A stretch of 64,000 nucleotides of DNA, taken from the NCBI RefSeq assembly GCF_900496995.4, contig NC_044029.1, positions 3,410,001-3,474,000 of the forward strand, given 5' to 3'. Origin of the DNA: Aquila chrysaetos chrysaetos (lineage: Eukaryota; Chordata; Aves; Accipitriformes; Accipitridae). Shown one piece after another: positions 1-12,246 of this stretch; positions within the stretch are counted from its first letter, which is position 1, and every line of letters starts with the position of its first letter. A program made the position numbers and the translations under genes. A model generated the notes under the pieces. It did no database searches and was not told the DNA's origin. It worked only from the letters and a program-made list of their open reading frames with translations.

Positions 1-3000
1 GCTAAACTGGAAAAAGTGGAAAAAGTCAGCAAAAGTATAAAATGTATAAATCAGATAAACTACTTAAAGGAGAAACAAGAGTAAGTGGAAAGTACCAGGC
101 AGAAAGCTCCTTACTAAGGAAGTTCCTTCGGACTGGTCTGCTCAACTGGAGCTGAGCATCAGAAAGGAAGAAAAGCATGACAATGAACAAAAGACAAGGT
201 TTAACAGTGCAAGATGCAGCACCTGTAAGAATTGCTACAGTGCAGGATGATTCCAAACTATCACCACGGCACCATCATGAGACCAAGAAAGTGCAGATAC
301 GAGAACAGGCAAATGCAACTGATGATGCTTTCAGAACTGTTTTGGAGAAGGGCCCTGAGGTTGGCCAGAGCTTTGAGGTAGATCACATTACAGTGAACCT
401 TCTGAAGAAGACCACAAGTTTTCTACAGCAGACTTAGGTCTTCAAGTTCAAGAAAGCTAGGTTCTATCAGAAACAAAACTAGAATACTCAGACTGAGTAG
501 GGAAGACAACAGAAGTAAGGAGGGACTATACCCTGGGCTCCCCTTGCCCACTGAACCTCTACAAGGGCAGTTCTCTGCTTCTTGACTTGATTATTCCGGA
601 GCTTTCTGAATGGCAACAAACTCTTACAGTGGCCTCTTGGAGGCCACTACTCTCCATGCTCTCCACTACAGTCTCTTTCTTCTTCAGCTACAGACTCCCC
701 TCCCTGCTCACAGAGAGGCTGCTCTGCCTGGGCATGACCACAGCTCCCCACAAAGGAGCAGCCTCCTCCTCTCTTCTGCAGGTTGGGATCTTCTTAAAGC
801 CATCTAAGAAACAATGCAAGCAGACACACAACACACACCGTACATCACAGGCAGCGACGAGGATGCCATCGGCAACATCGTCCAGGCATGTGGAGTGCTT
901 TAAGTATGGACAGCATGAATGATTCTGGTCAGCCCGCCAAGGAAAAACAAACTTGGGCAAGTGCATAAAACCCCTAGGATACTCACACAAGCATGGGTGA
1001 TATTTGGGGGGGAAAGCCTAAAGGAATATGGATTCTTCAGCCTCCTCAAAATCCTGGGTGCAGCTGGCAGCACAGCTAGGCCAACACAGCACATGGCACA
1101 AACAGCAAATTCCACCCAACAAACTTCCTGAGCATTAAACTGGTTACCTGGCACTGACCTCTACACCGGGGTGACTCTGCTGCCAACAGTCTGCCAACTA
1201 GTGAGCTCAAAGGTATTTCAGGTGCGTCTACAGAGGCATGCTTGCAGCAACAACTCTACTGAAAAGCATGCTCAGGAGGTAAAAGCCTTGTTTTTTCATG
1301 TAAAAAACACTGGATTTGTCTAAGCCAAGATGAGAAAGAACAGTCCTTCAAACCAGAGGACAAAGAGCAATACATGGGCATTTATTAATATGCACATGAA
1401 TAAATTTAAACTCAAAATTACAGGGGTTTGACTGCTAAAGAGTTCAGTTCTAGAGCAGCTTTTCAGTAAAAGGAAACAGGGGAAATGATTTGACTGATGC
1501 TGGGATGGAGCTAAGCTGTTTCTGACAAGAGGCTTCACCTGTAGAAGAATATATGGGGTGCCTGACCCTGCTAGCAGAGACTTAACCTGATGACAGGGTG
1601 GCCCTGCCCACCAACTTCAACACCAAACCAAGCCACATCTGACCATGCCATCCCATTCTCACCTCTTCTTTTCCCTCTGCTCATGTTTGTCACTTATCTG
1701 CTGTGCCTTCCTCAATTCAGATGGCAAACCCTCCAGGACTGTGACTGTGACTTGTTAGGTATACATACAGTTCCCGACAGAAGCCCTGGCAAAGCCTCAA
1801 GGCTTTACCAAACATACTTAGAAATGATGCAGTCGAGGATAAAGCAGTGGAGCTTAACAGGTCAGCAGGATCCACGAGCGCAATCAGTGAAACTGGTGTT
1901 TAATGCAGCAGTTCAGCAGGAATTTAGACTGGCTGAGCTTTTAGATCGCACCATTTGTATTTGCTGCCTCCTGTATGGAACTGGTAAAACCCACACTAAA
2001 AACTCAATCACATAAAACATGAATCAAAACACTTTGAAGGCATATTAAAAAAAAAACCTCAAGACAATTCTTGTTTCAGATAACTTCCATCCTATTTAAA
2101 CCATGTCTCAGGTGCATGTCTACTAATAGCAACATGTTTTCCCAAAACAATACAAGAACAGAGTAAAAATATATATATAATCAGAGCTCAAATAAGGTAC
2201 ACATGAACACTTTACCAGACAAAAAGTATAAACACTCTCTCCATCTCAGTGCCAACAGACACTTATCTCTGCGTGAGAGAACTCAAAGTGCAAATGCAGT
2301 GGCTGCACTCGTGCTATGCAGGCAGGCAGAAATCAATGTGCAAGACCTGGTACTCAACCCCTGCTCCAAAGACAGAATTTAGGCTCTCACAGGGATCCCT
2401 TTCTCATGCTTGTGTAGCCCCTTATAGAAACCAGAGAGAGGTGAGGGTTGAGGACCTAAAAAGAGATTCAGAGACACATCTCTGAGCAGCCACAGCATCT
2501 TCTCATCGAGCTTCTGTCTTCCAAGGCAACCTCCCTCCCGTTCCCACCCTGAGTCACCAGGGCCCCTGTCCAAATCCCTACCGTCTCATTCCTTCCCTCT
2601 TCCCACCTCCTGGCACAGCCTGGCTTGTACTTCTTCTGCATTTAGACAACCTGATGGTCACTTGGTGCTTTGGAAACAGAAGCTCCCTTTTCTGTTTCAG
2701 GATGCAATTTAACCTCAGCCTGCAGCAACGGGGAACTGCTTAGGAAAGTCTGTTTGAGCTCCCAGTAATCCTGGGATGCAACATTCTTGCTTGCTCAGCG
2801 AGGATGGGACATCCGCTGTTTAATTGCAGAGAGATGACAGGTAAGCTTTCAGCATTTTACTACTGGCACACATTTTTCAGAGACTTCTAAACTTGGCAAG
2901 AATTAAATAGAAGCAGCAAAAGAACCATTTTCCTCTAAAAATGCAAGCTTCTGCCAAACCTACCCTGCAAAGCCCATGACACTGTGGTTGCAAGTGACAA

Positions 3001-4959
3001 AACAATATATTTTTTTCCCCAGAAATTCATTCTCAAAAAGAACCCTAAACATTTTGATGAGACAACAAACAAAAAAGGCAGCTGGCATGAAAAGCTTCAA
3101 TCCCAATCCTTAAGAGTTTACTACAGCTTACCAGGAGGGAGCTTGCAGGCCTGATAGAAAAGGAGTATTTCCATCTTACAGCTCAATAAGCCAAATGTTT
3201 TTGATACCTTGAGTCCCATATTAAACTCACTCCAAAAAGTAGACTACAAGTAGAGCAAAAGATGTTTACTCTAGCAGAAATATCAGAGACTATTTAGAAT
3301 TAAGCAAACTTCACAGATAGAGCTTTCTTTTTATTTTGGAAAAGACTAGATAAACTCAAGAAGGGTTATCTGGTACAGATGAAATTGGGATGAAATTTTA
3401 GGCCAGAAAAAAACCATGATCAGCACCAAGAACTACTTTCAGCTTTATGGAAACCACAAACAGGAGGCTTAGAGAACAGAAATACCAGCTCAATCAGCTC
3501 CAGTGGGAGCTGCAGTCAGCAGAAATGCTAACTCCACTGTATTGGGGGGGGGCGCGGGGGCGGGAAGAGGCACATTGACTAAGATGTAAACATAAGGCTT
3601 AACATACAATTGTGTTCAGAAAACTGACTAACAGTATATGCCAGCCTGGTAGGCAGCAGACTGGTTCTCTCTCTACACTCCGAATCCCGGTAGCATGCTG
3701 AACACAACACCTTAACCCAGCTGTGGCACTGCAAAGCCCATACATTTCAGAAGGAGCAATGCAAACAATTCCATCTTATACTAAAATTCCATTTATGAAG
3801 GGACAAATTTCTCCCAGTTGACCAGCGTCAGGCAGTGTAGCAGTAAAAGCGATGATAACTAGCCTATGCAAGTGCTTCCATTTTTGATGGCACTAGAAGA
3901 AACAGCTTAAGAAGCCCTAACGATGATAGCAACACCTGCACCTTACAGAAGAGGGAACCCAGACAAGTCTTAATTGCCGATGATCTTTGCACAGTATGAA
4001 GTTTACCCACAACCTACAAAGTTAGCCAAAACTGCCCATCCTCCTGGACTAATGTAAGATGGCTGAAAACATACGATGCAGTCTGACAGGTTGTGCTCTT
4101 CCAGCAAATACTGAGCCTGACAGAGTTTCAACCATCTACAGCACAGGGCTCAGAGCATACAAGGAGTACTGCTCACTGTTTTCAGGGATGGGTGGGGAGA
4201 CTGCAAGTAATGGTGGGGAACTGGAGGAAAACGAGAGGTACTGAAGTGTAAGGGCAACTGAGGAGCGGGGGACGATGGATATCAACTTGGGTGGGTGGCT
4301 CAAGGGAGAGCAATACTATAGGAAAGCAGACTTTGTTGACTCGGATATTCACAAATTTTTGTTTCTTTGTTTGTTGTGGTTATGTCCCATCCAATCCAAA
4401 CTCGCCAGAGTGAGCGATACAGAAGGAGGGAAGGAATAGGTATAACACAACACTCATTCCATATCCTATTCTGAAAGCCTGTGCTTCCAGCCCCTGCTAC
4501 TCATGCATACAGCCTTTCCCACCTTCACTCCTCTCCATGATGCAGTTTTATACAGGTGTGAGAAAAACAAGGCTTCTGGAGCACACAGGTGGGACTCTCA
4601 CATCTAATAACTTCTCAAACATTACTGCACATCCCTCGCCATTCTCGCCAGAGGCATCTTACTCCATTTATTATTTCATTTCCTGTTTGTTCCATTGTAA
4701 GTTCCCTTTTATTTAATTTCAGGCAGCTTGGCAGAATAGCATCAAGCAATTAAAATGAGGCACATATAGCACTCACAAAAATACTGCCGAAGTCTCTAAT
4801 GTTCTCTATATTGTTCGAATTAATTCACGTTTCACAGATAGAGGCCTACAATGCCTCTTTCACTCTGCACTTCACTCCCATTTGCAGATATTATAGTTAA
4901 ATTATATAATTGAATCAATATTCATCAGTAAAACATCTAATTACCCACCAGTTTTATAC

Positions 4960-5122
4960 CTTCGATGTCTCTCATGTTAAGAGTTGGCCCAGAGATGACA
5001 TGAGTCCGAGACAGGAGAGTTTCAGCAGCCGGAACACAACCATCAATCTTGGCACACAACCACGCACCAGGCTTTCGTTCACTGTAGAAACTGCTGGAGA
5101 AATCGCTCCTTGAGTGTGGGAC
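4960..5122 (-). other. Exon-like open frame, unidentified
   Basis: On the minus strand one frame is open from 5,140 to 4,940 with no methionine near its start. It reads as plausible protein, including KPGAWLCAKIDGC followed by SRTHVISGPTLNMRDIE. A GTATAA donor follows at 4,959-4,954, leaving phase 1. Possible AG acceptors lie at 5,124/5,123 and further inside. I do not recognise the protein, no neighbouring exon was found, and a 67-codon open frame can arise by chance. It could be an exon of a gene starting in the CpG island at 11 kb, an old retrocopy fragment or noise. Confidence 0.13.
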
Positions 5123-8100
5123 CTCACCAAAACGTAACCTTTAATTTGAAAACGAAACACATTCCCTGTTCTTGCAGTCGTGAAATCACTGACACGAACC
5201 AAATGAAATCCAGTGCAATATCGTCTTCCTTACTCTGGAGACAGTCTGAGCAAATCTGAAAAGTTAAGAACAGTCATTCATCTAATGAAGTTGATTCAGA
5301 AATCTAAACTTGGGGGGTGGCGGTGAGGAAGGAAGGTCTTAATCAATTTTGTGTCCCTGATGAGCTTCTCAGGAATATCCAGTTAAAATTTTCAATCTAA
5401 ATTCCAAACTGCTGAAGTGCTCACTGTCCTTTACTAAGCTGTAAAAAGTCCAAACTCTTTCCAGCTCCAAAACCCAACAATGTAGTGAAGCACTATCAAT
5501 ATAAAAGCATAGCATCTTGGCAACAGAACATGCAGAAAAACTGTGAGGTGCAACTCGGTTTTTAAGTTTCAGGCATTTGTTTATATGCTATGCTCCTCCT
5601 TCTAAGCGTCCGTCTTGCTTTTCAACTAGAAGTTGCTAAATGGTTTCTAGTTTACTGCAAAATCAGTGCTCGAAAAACTTTAGCATGGGAGCCTGCAAGG
5701 AAAGCTCCGCTGCAAGTCTGACTTGCCCAGCCATCTTGTAACAGAGAACAACCTCTCTGAACTCCGTGTTTCAAAATATGATGCATTTATTCACTCCCCC
5801 CTTACAGAAGCACAGTTAAAACATGCATGAGAGGTTTAACTTCTGAAGCCACTAATAAATATGATCATCCGTAACTCCAAATCACAAGGGGGCACCAATG
5901 CACAGCACTATTTCAACGCCAATTAGCACATTGCTTGGGAATGAGCTCTCAAAACAACCAGTGCATTATATTATGGAAATAACAGTTTCCCAATTGTTCT
6001 AATGAATACAGAACAGGAAACCTGAAGAACAAATCCTCCACTGGTATAGATCCACCTACTTCAGTTGAGCTCTGTTACAAATAATTTCAGCTTTATTACT
6101 TAGAAAGAATGCATGTAAAGTAACAATTCATTCAAAATTAAAATTCTCTAGTGCTTTGTGTGGATCACCACATGACTATTAAGATAACAAAATTAATCAT
6201 GGGTTTTCTGTCTCAGCCTTGGTGGTTTTCATGGCTTCCACTGTTGTAGCAGTGCGTCTATACTTCTCTCAGAAAACACCATCTAGAAGTTAAAGCGGTC
6301 TCCCAAGTATTTCCATTATAACACTCATTCCGAGACTATGAAACTCTCACGTTTTGTACCAGTTCGTTATGTCTCTCCCCTAATTTCAGGCTAACCTGAT
6401 AACTTCCCATAATGCAGCTTTACGATCTCTGAGAGCAAAATCCAGCCATTTGTCTTCAGCCGAGCAATCAAGAAATAAAATGAACATAATACTTTTCACT
6501 TTTAAAAGCTGCTGTTCCTTAAAACAGGATAATATCCTAACTTGTTTCAAATTTATTTACAAGTTGTTTATCTCATGCAGCTTAAGGAAATTAGGGTTCA
6601 TTATTCTGCCCTGCCTCAGCCACATTTTAGGTGGTGTATTTTCAATTATAACCACGGGTTCATCTCTGCTTGCTTTCGTAATACATTTCAAACCAACTAA
6701 CCATCAACCTTCACATATGGTCTCAAGCATACATTTGACTTTGTTTCTGTTTTCCTCTGCTTCAACACCTCCTCAGATTACTCAGCTTAATTCTCTCATA
6801 CCAAACACCCATTAGCATTCAGTCTTGTTTTATTTACTACCTCCTCCTGGGTTTCACCCACTTAAGATCTCCTTTATGGTTCTTCAGACCCAAAACTGTA
6901 TTGCTCCAAGGACACGGTGCCTGTTTTCCCTCTACTACAAATTCATGCTACAAGCATCAGTATGACTCAACTCCAAACAAGCATTAGAATGGTACTTGCA
7001 TTAATTGTTAGTTATTTCTGACAGCCCTGGAGAGTCTTCACGTTAAGAAATGGTCTCTTGAAACCATTTTAAGCTCCCTCCCCCATTACATGGTAATGAA
7101 AGGTCACAGTGAAAGGAAACAAATAAGGGGGCACACACTAGAAATACACATTAAGAAAAGCTACAGGGAAGGTAAAGAAGGTGCCACTCTACTCTGTTTT
7201 TACAGAAAATCCACACAATGAAACTACCATAAACTAGGATGATCTTGTTTTTAGGGGAAAAAAAAAAATAAAAAATAAAAATCACTGAACTCCAAGTTAA
7301 TTGTCAAAAACCACGATGTTCCTATAGACCACTGTTAAGAGTAAAAACAGGAAGTCATTTACATTGAATGTGAAACATTCCCCATTATACTGTTTTAAAG
7401 TAGAAGATAAATCTAAAAAAAAAATATTAAGAAATACAGAAAGCAAATCTTTGTCCAACAGACCCAAGGAAAACCTTCCTTCTGGGCTGGTTATTCAGTA
7501 ATTACTCACAACACCATGTCTCATGCTTTCCTGAGGCACTAGGTTCTAGCTAACATCAGAAACAGAGTATTAATCCAGACCACAGTGCTTAAGCCAGGAC
7601 TTTACCCTAACAATTCAGAAACACAGAGTAAAGCAGCAGTACCTCTTTCTCAAGCTGACAAACCTTGTTTTTATGAACATTTGTGACACTTCTTTATTGC
7701 ATTATTTCAGCCTATTTAGTCAGAAATATACTACTTTTCTCCAAGTAAACAGAATAGCACTCTACTAGATTTTCTAGAAAAAAAAAAGCAGAAGCTCAAC
7801 ATCAGCACAGTGATAGATGAAGAATAAATAAAAGCCATCGTAAAGTAGCTAGGATGAAGAAAAATGTTTTAAAAATAAATATTCACAATAACTTATAAAG
7901 AAATATGCACATACACTGCTTTAACCAACATCATTAAAATATATGAACCCTGAATCATTGCTTTTGCTTAATGTCAGATGAAATGTGGGTGTTTTCTTGT
8001 TTCTGTTTTAAATGCCAATGGCCGTCACCATTAATAAACAAATGAAACATAAAAACAGTCCATAGACTGTAGGAAAGAATCAGAAAAGGGGAGAAAAAGG

Positions 8101-9859
8101 TCTTCCAGTCATGTGAAAATGACTCCTTTGTGACTTCACAGGCACCTTGCTCCTTCCTTGTCCTCATTCCTTTAAGCGTACTATTAAACAGCAATGTTCA
8201 GGACAGGCAACAAACCTGAGACGAGCCAGGACATGACTGCAAACGGATGAAGGGGAGGATGTGTATGTACTACCCAACTCTGAGCTCTTGAATTATCTGC
8301 CTGGACTTCCAGCCATACCCCCAATGGAGAGAAACATTCTCCCAGGGAATTACGCTCCCATTTGTCCCCACACAACCGATGTCTCCTCACTGGCTGGAGA
8401 GGGGGCCCAGCAAGGCTAGCCAGCCAAGTTCAGCATCCATCCCCTTCTCCAAGTGTCAAGGAGGACACTTTCGTAAGCCAGCCACAGTAGGAAGGTAGCC
8501 AAATAAAGTCTCAAATGCTACATTCAGTTGTCAGTGTCCAAGGCCCCCCTCCAGCCACAGCATGTGAGAAAGCATGCATCACCACACCTCTGACCAGTGA
8601 GCCCTTCTGCACACAGGTGGAGGACATACACCCACACACATTTCTCCTTGCCTCTTCCATAGCACCTAGAAGCACCAACCATCAAACTTCTTCTTGCGTC
8701 ACACCTATGATGCTACCGTGGACACATCTCCACACATCTTCTCCTACCCATAGTGCTGTTATAGGACAGCAACCCAAAGGCTCATCGGTGAAGATCCTCT
8801 TGAACACGTTACCCAGGTATGTTGCTCTCTCCTCCACCTCTCAGCTCTTCACTCAACACAAAGCTTAGTTCGAAGTCTCTCTCTCAATAAATGAGAGGAG
8901 CAAAGACCTTTGTAATACCTATACCACCTACTGAGATTTTTTTTTCACCCTAGGACCACAGCTCCCATCCCAGCTGCATGCTATCAAAACTAAGAGACTA
9001 CCCCAGGAGAAGCCAGTCCCCCCTGTGGCATCCACAAAGCCATCCCACTCACTCCTGAAAAGGGTGTGAATGATCACAGAATCCACTGTCTTCAAAAATG
9101 AACATGAATTTCCTCTCCCTTCCTGAACTACAGCCATTTCACACATAAACACAGTCTCAAAAGAAAACTCCTGTCAAGTTGAAACGGCTACAAAACAAGA
9201 AAAAGGTGATTCAGCTCTGAGGACATGCTCTGCTGTGCTCTAATAAGCACTGAAGCCTGAAAGAGTGGCAACTAGTGAGACAGAGGCTTTAAAACCTCAC
9301 TGTTGCCTTTACTTCTATTCCCTCTCTTACTGACCAGAAGCTGATAGGAAATTTTGTTATTATTAAAAGATACAAACAAGATAGTCAAGATAGCTCAGAA
9401 TCCAATTGATACCTTAAATTGTAGCCACAAATAACAACTCCGATCACAATTTCTCACCCTGTATAATTAGCTTTAAGGTCATCTGGCCTTATTCTGGGTA
9501 TCATCACCTCTGTAGATTTTTTTTTCCTATCACATCGGTAACTCCTTTAACCTGTAAAGAACAGCCTGACCTGAATTTCCAACAAGCGAAAACAAGTGTC
9601 TGAATCTACGTGAAAGCTCCAAGACTGTTAGGTACTTTAATGCTCCTTTAAGCATCTATGTCCAAAAGGTAAGTGCTAAAGTTGCCACCCAGCCCCCCCT
9701 AAGCACTTGACAGACCCCCACGCTCTCCTGCAAGGTACATGAAGAACTACTAAAATCCTGACAACACTGAGCAACCTCATGCCAGTTTCCATCCAAGCTC
9801 TGGAAGGCACTAAATAAGACTATCCCATGACTGGGCTCATTCACAGGACCAGAACCAAC

Positions 9860-9893
<34 letters not shown>
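9860..9893. repeat. (TA)n microsatellite
   Basis: About 34 bp of alternating TA with one TTTA interruption. It lies in intergenic sequence and is likely length-polymorphic. Confidence 0.9.
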
Positions 9894-9895
<2 letters not shown>

Positions 9896-11075
9896 CTTTA
9901 TGTCTGCCGCAGAGTGGTAGCCATCAAGGAGCATAGATTCTGTAAGCAAGACTTCTCCTTTTGGAGTTGAGAGATGCTGTCTTCAAATCCCTTCAAAACC
10001 CACGTCAAAGGGAAGGAGAAGGTGAGACTGTACGTTTCCACTCCTCTCAAAGAAAGGACTGAGCCGTACAGAGCCCTAATTCCACCAGAGCGAGCACTCC
10101 CATGCATGCTGATGCAGCCCAGCCAACCCAGAGTCACATCTAGCACTTTCTCTTGGTTATCTCACACAGATGCGACATTAACAAGGATGGCTGTTCCCTG
10201 ACAGCTGTCAAACCTCGCATTAAGCAGGGAATAGTTCTCCCATCCTGTGACTATTTCAAGACTTAAGGTAACTTTTCTGGCAAATGAGAGCGAGTTCGAC
10301 AATTACCAAAAGCTTATGACAAAGAAGACATGTTCTTAGGGCACTTCTCAGCAATGGGGAGAATTTTATTTCTAGTCCCTGCTCTACCTGAATTGAAACA
10401 GAAATACTGACTAATCTTTCTGTTTGACCTGCTTGAGCTCCACTACATAACCATTCACCGCAGCCAAGAGTTGAAGCAGGGTACCCCACAAGGTCGAAAA
10501 TCGTCCGGGGCTTTGACTATAGGGTCATGTGCAGTCTCACTCTACTATTAGAGCTGTGTAAATACAAAAATACTGGGTTAGAGAAGGTCTGGTTCTCTAT
10601 CAGAGAGGTTAAAAATACTCACTAAAATAGTTTAGACTTCTTTTTCCCTTGCTCCCTTGCTCTTAGTCTTAGGAAGTTTACTATTTTCACAGTGGAAGGA
10701 AGTGAGCCAAGGCAAAAGAGAGCATCTGGTAGCATCCTATTTCTTCTTTCACTTCTTCCTTCCATCCCTAGAAAACAACATATGTCCTGGTGAATATGTC
10801 ATCTACCAATGACCAAGAACAATTATCAATTAAAAAAAAATAATAATCATTAAAGCTCTTTGAAACGCGTTTAACACCGCGATACCGCTTCCACCTAAAA
10901 CCCTAAAACGAAACCTGATTTACTTTGCATCTCTTCAGCGTAAGCGCGGGAACGGACATTTATTTAAGAGGCTTCCTCAAACAGGACACAACCTGCTACA
11001 CACCACCAGCGCCGCGCCGACTCCTGAAGGAAAGCCTTACCCGCCCGGCGCTGCTCCCGCTCCTCCATCCCTTAC

Positions 11076-11088
11076 CGACCGCGGCCAT
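11076..11088 (-). other. Possible minimal first coding exon (MAAV) with donor
   Basis: Minus-strand ATGGCCGCGGTCG sits in a good initiation context (G at -3, G at +4) and runs straight into a GTAAGG donor. This is the usual look of a short first coding exon (Met-Ala-Ala-Val, phase 1) inside a CpG island. No second exon was identified with confidence; the frame near 5 kb is the only candidate seen. In GC-rich DNA such a combination can occur by chance. Confidence 0.15.
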
Positions 11089-11329
11089 CACCGCTCCCCC
11101 CGCACCCAGCCCGCCTATCCCCCCGCTCCCCGTCCGACACCTTCGCAAACCCGCTCACCCGCGCTCCTCCGAGCCCGGAATTTATCCCCCCCCCCACGGC
11201 CGCGGGTGGAGCGGGGAGGACAGGCGAGGAGCCGGGCCCACCCGCGGGGCGGAGGCCGCCGCTGAGGGAACGCGGAGGCGCGGGGCGGGCCTGCCCTCTG
11301 CGGGGGCCGGGAGGTACTGCCCGCCCGAC

Positions 11330-11442
11330 CGCCTGCCTCCTTCTTCCCTCCCTGCCTGCCGCCTTCCCTCCCTGCCTGCCGCCTTCCCTCCCTCCCTGCC
11401 TCCTTCCCTCCTTCCATGCCTGCCTCCCTGCCCGCCCGCCAA
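11330..11442. repeat. Pyrimidine-rich imperfect tandem repeat in the CpG island
   Basis: About 110 bp built from CCTGCCTGCCGCCTTCCCTC-like units of roughly 20 bp, decaying into CCTC/CCTG blocks. The plus strand is almost pure C/T here, so the tract may form triplex or other non-B structure and is probably length-variable. Confidence 0.7.
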
Positions 11443-12109
11443 GCGGCCGGAGTCGGAGAGACGCCGGGTGGCGGGAGGCCGGTCCGTCATACCGAGTTTC
11501 TGTCAGCGCGGCTCGAAGACCAGAAGCCCGGCGCTAGGGACGGCGTTGCCAAGAGTTACACCTGTGATCCCTCGTGAAACTGACAGACAACGCGGCTCTG
11601 GGATGCGAAACCCAGCGGGGCTTAGCTCCTGCCTGGCAGGGGAGCGCGCCCCAGCACCCCCCCACACACACAGGGGCACCCCCGGCCGCCCGCCCTCATC
11701 GCCTGCCCTCCCTCCCTCCCGCCACGCCGTCCCCACAGACCGTCCCGTCCCGTCCCGCCCTCACCGGCGGGAGCGGCTCCCCCCGGGGAGAGAGAGGTTC
11801 TCCGGGGAGGGGGACAGGCTCTGGCCGTGCGGGTTCGGGAGCCGTGAGGCGGGAAAAGGAGGATTCGCCCGCCTCAGCGTGTGGGCTGCGGGCGCAGAAC
11901 GTTCTGAAGGGAGGGCCCGGCCCCGCAGAATGGCCGCTTCGCGTCCCCTCAAGCTGAGCAGAGGTCCCGCTCGTTCCCCCCCACCCCGGCCACGTTCAGC
12001 TCCATCCTTCCCGCCGCCTCTCCCACGCCCCTGTTCATCACACCACCCCACAGGAACTCATTTCTTTTATTTTTAAAAAGCCCTCAGACGAGCCCTCCGA
12101 AGTTCGACC

Positions 12110-12246
12110 CCTCAAGGGATCGCACCCTCATGGACATAAGTTTGATCCCTGATGCTGAAATAGCACTGCCAGGAGTAGCCGACTCTGCCGCTTTCTCCTC
12201 TGGAGCATGCCATGGCATTATCGGGAAAACCCAACAGGCGGCTGAG
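12110..12246 (+). ncRNA. Candidate first exon of an unknown plus-strand transcript
   Basis: Sequence at the downstream edge of the CpG island ends in GAG|GTAAGTG, a near-consensus major-class donor at 12,247. There is no convincing start codon with a long frame. If used, it would give a spliced, probably non-coding RNA running toward the 3' end of NEDD1. Acceptor and later exons were not identified, and the 5' end is arbitrary. Confidence 0.22.

Larger units (their letters stand above)
1..10950. other. Intergenic or intronic stretch, no supported gene
   Basis: AT-rich sequence downstream of NEDD1 and its LTR. Open frames here are short, lack clear splice-site pairs and resemble no protein I know. 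Visible structure is limited to a G-rich run near 3,543-3,564, A-rich runs near 7,258-7,281, a TA microsatellite at 9,860 and one exon-like minus-strand frame near 5 kb (listed separately). It could be an intron of a transcript starting at the CpG island near 11 kb. In mammals the long non-coding RNA RMST is the next locus past NEDD1; nothing here identifies it. Confidence 0.5.
10950..12065. promoter_or_regulatory. Orphan CpG island, possible bidirectional promoter
   Basis: An abrupt switch from AT-rich DNA to about 1.1 kb of very GC- and CpG-rich sequence, ending as abruptly near 12,060. Unmethylated islands of this kind mark promoters in birds. Good donors face both ways. On the plus strand GAG|GTAAGTG occurs at 12,246/12,247, just past the island. 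On the minus strand GTCG|GTAAGG occurs at 11,076/11,075 and further GTAAGG or GTGAGC sites lie nearby. Long open frames across the island, up to 383 codons, are proline/arginine/serine rich and present in several frames, so they are composition artefacts. The transcripts served are unknown. Confidence 0.7.

Noticed and set aside
10925..12076. 383-codon plus-strand open frame and several 77-127-codon frames on both strands
   Set aside because: They sit entirely in the CpG island, are Pro/Arg/Ser/Gly rich, and appear in most frames at once because GC-rich DNA lacks stops. No domain is seen.
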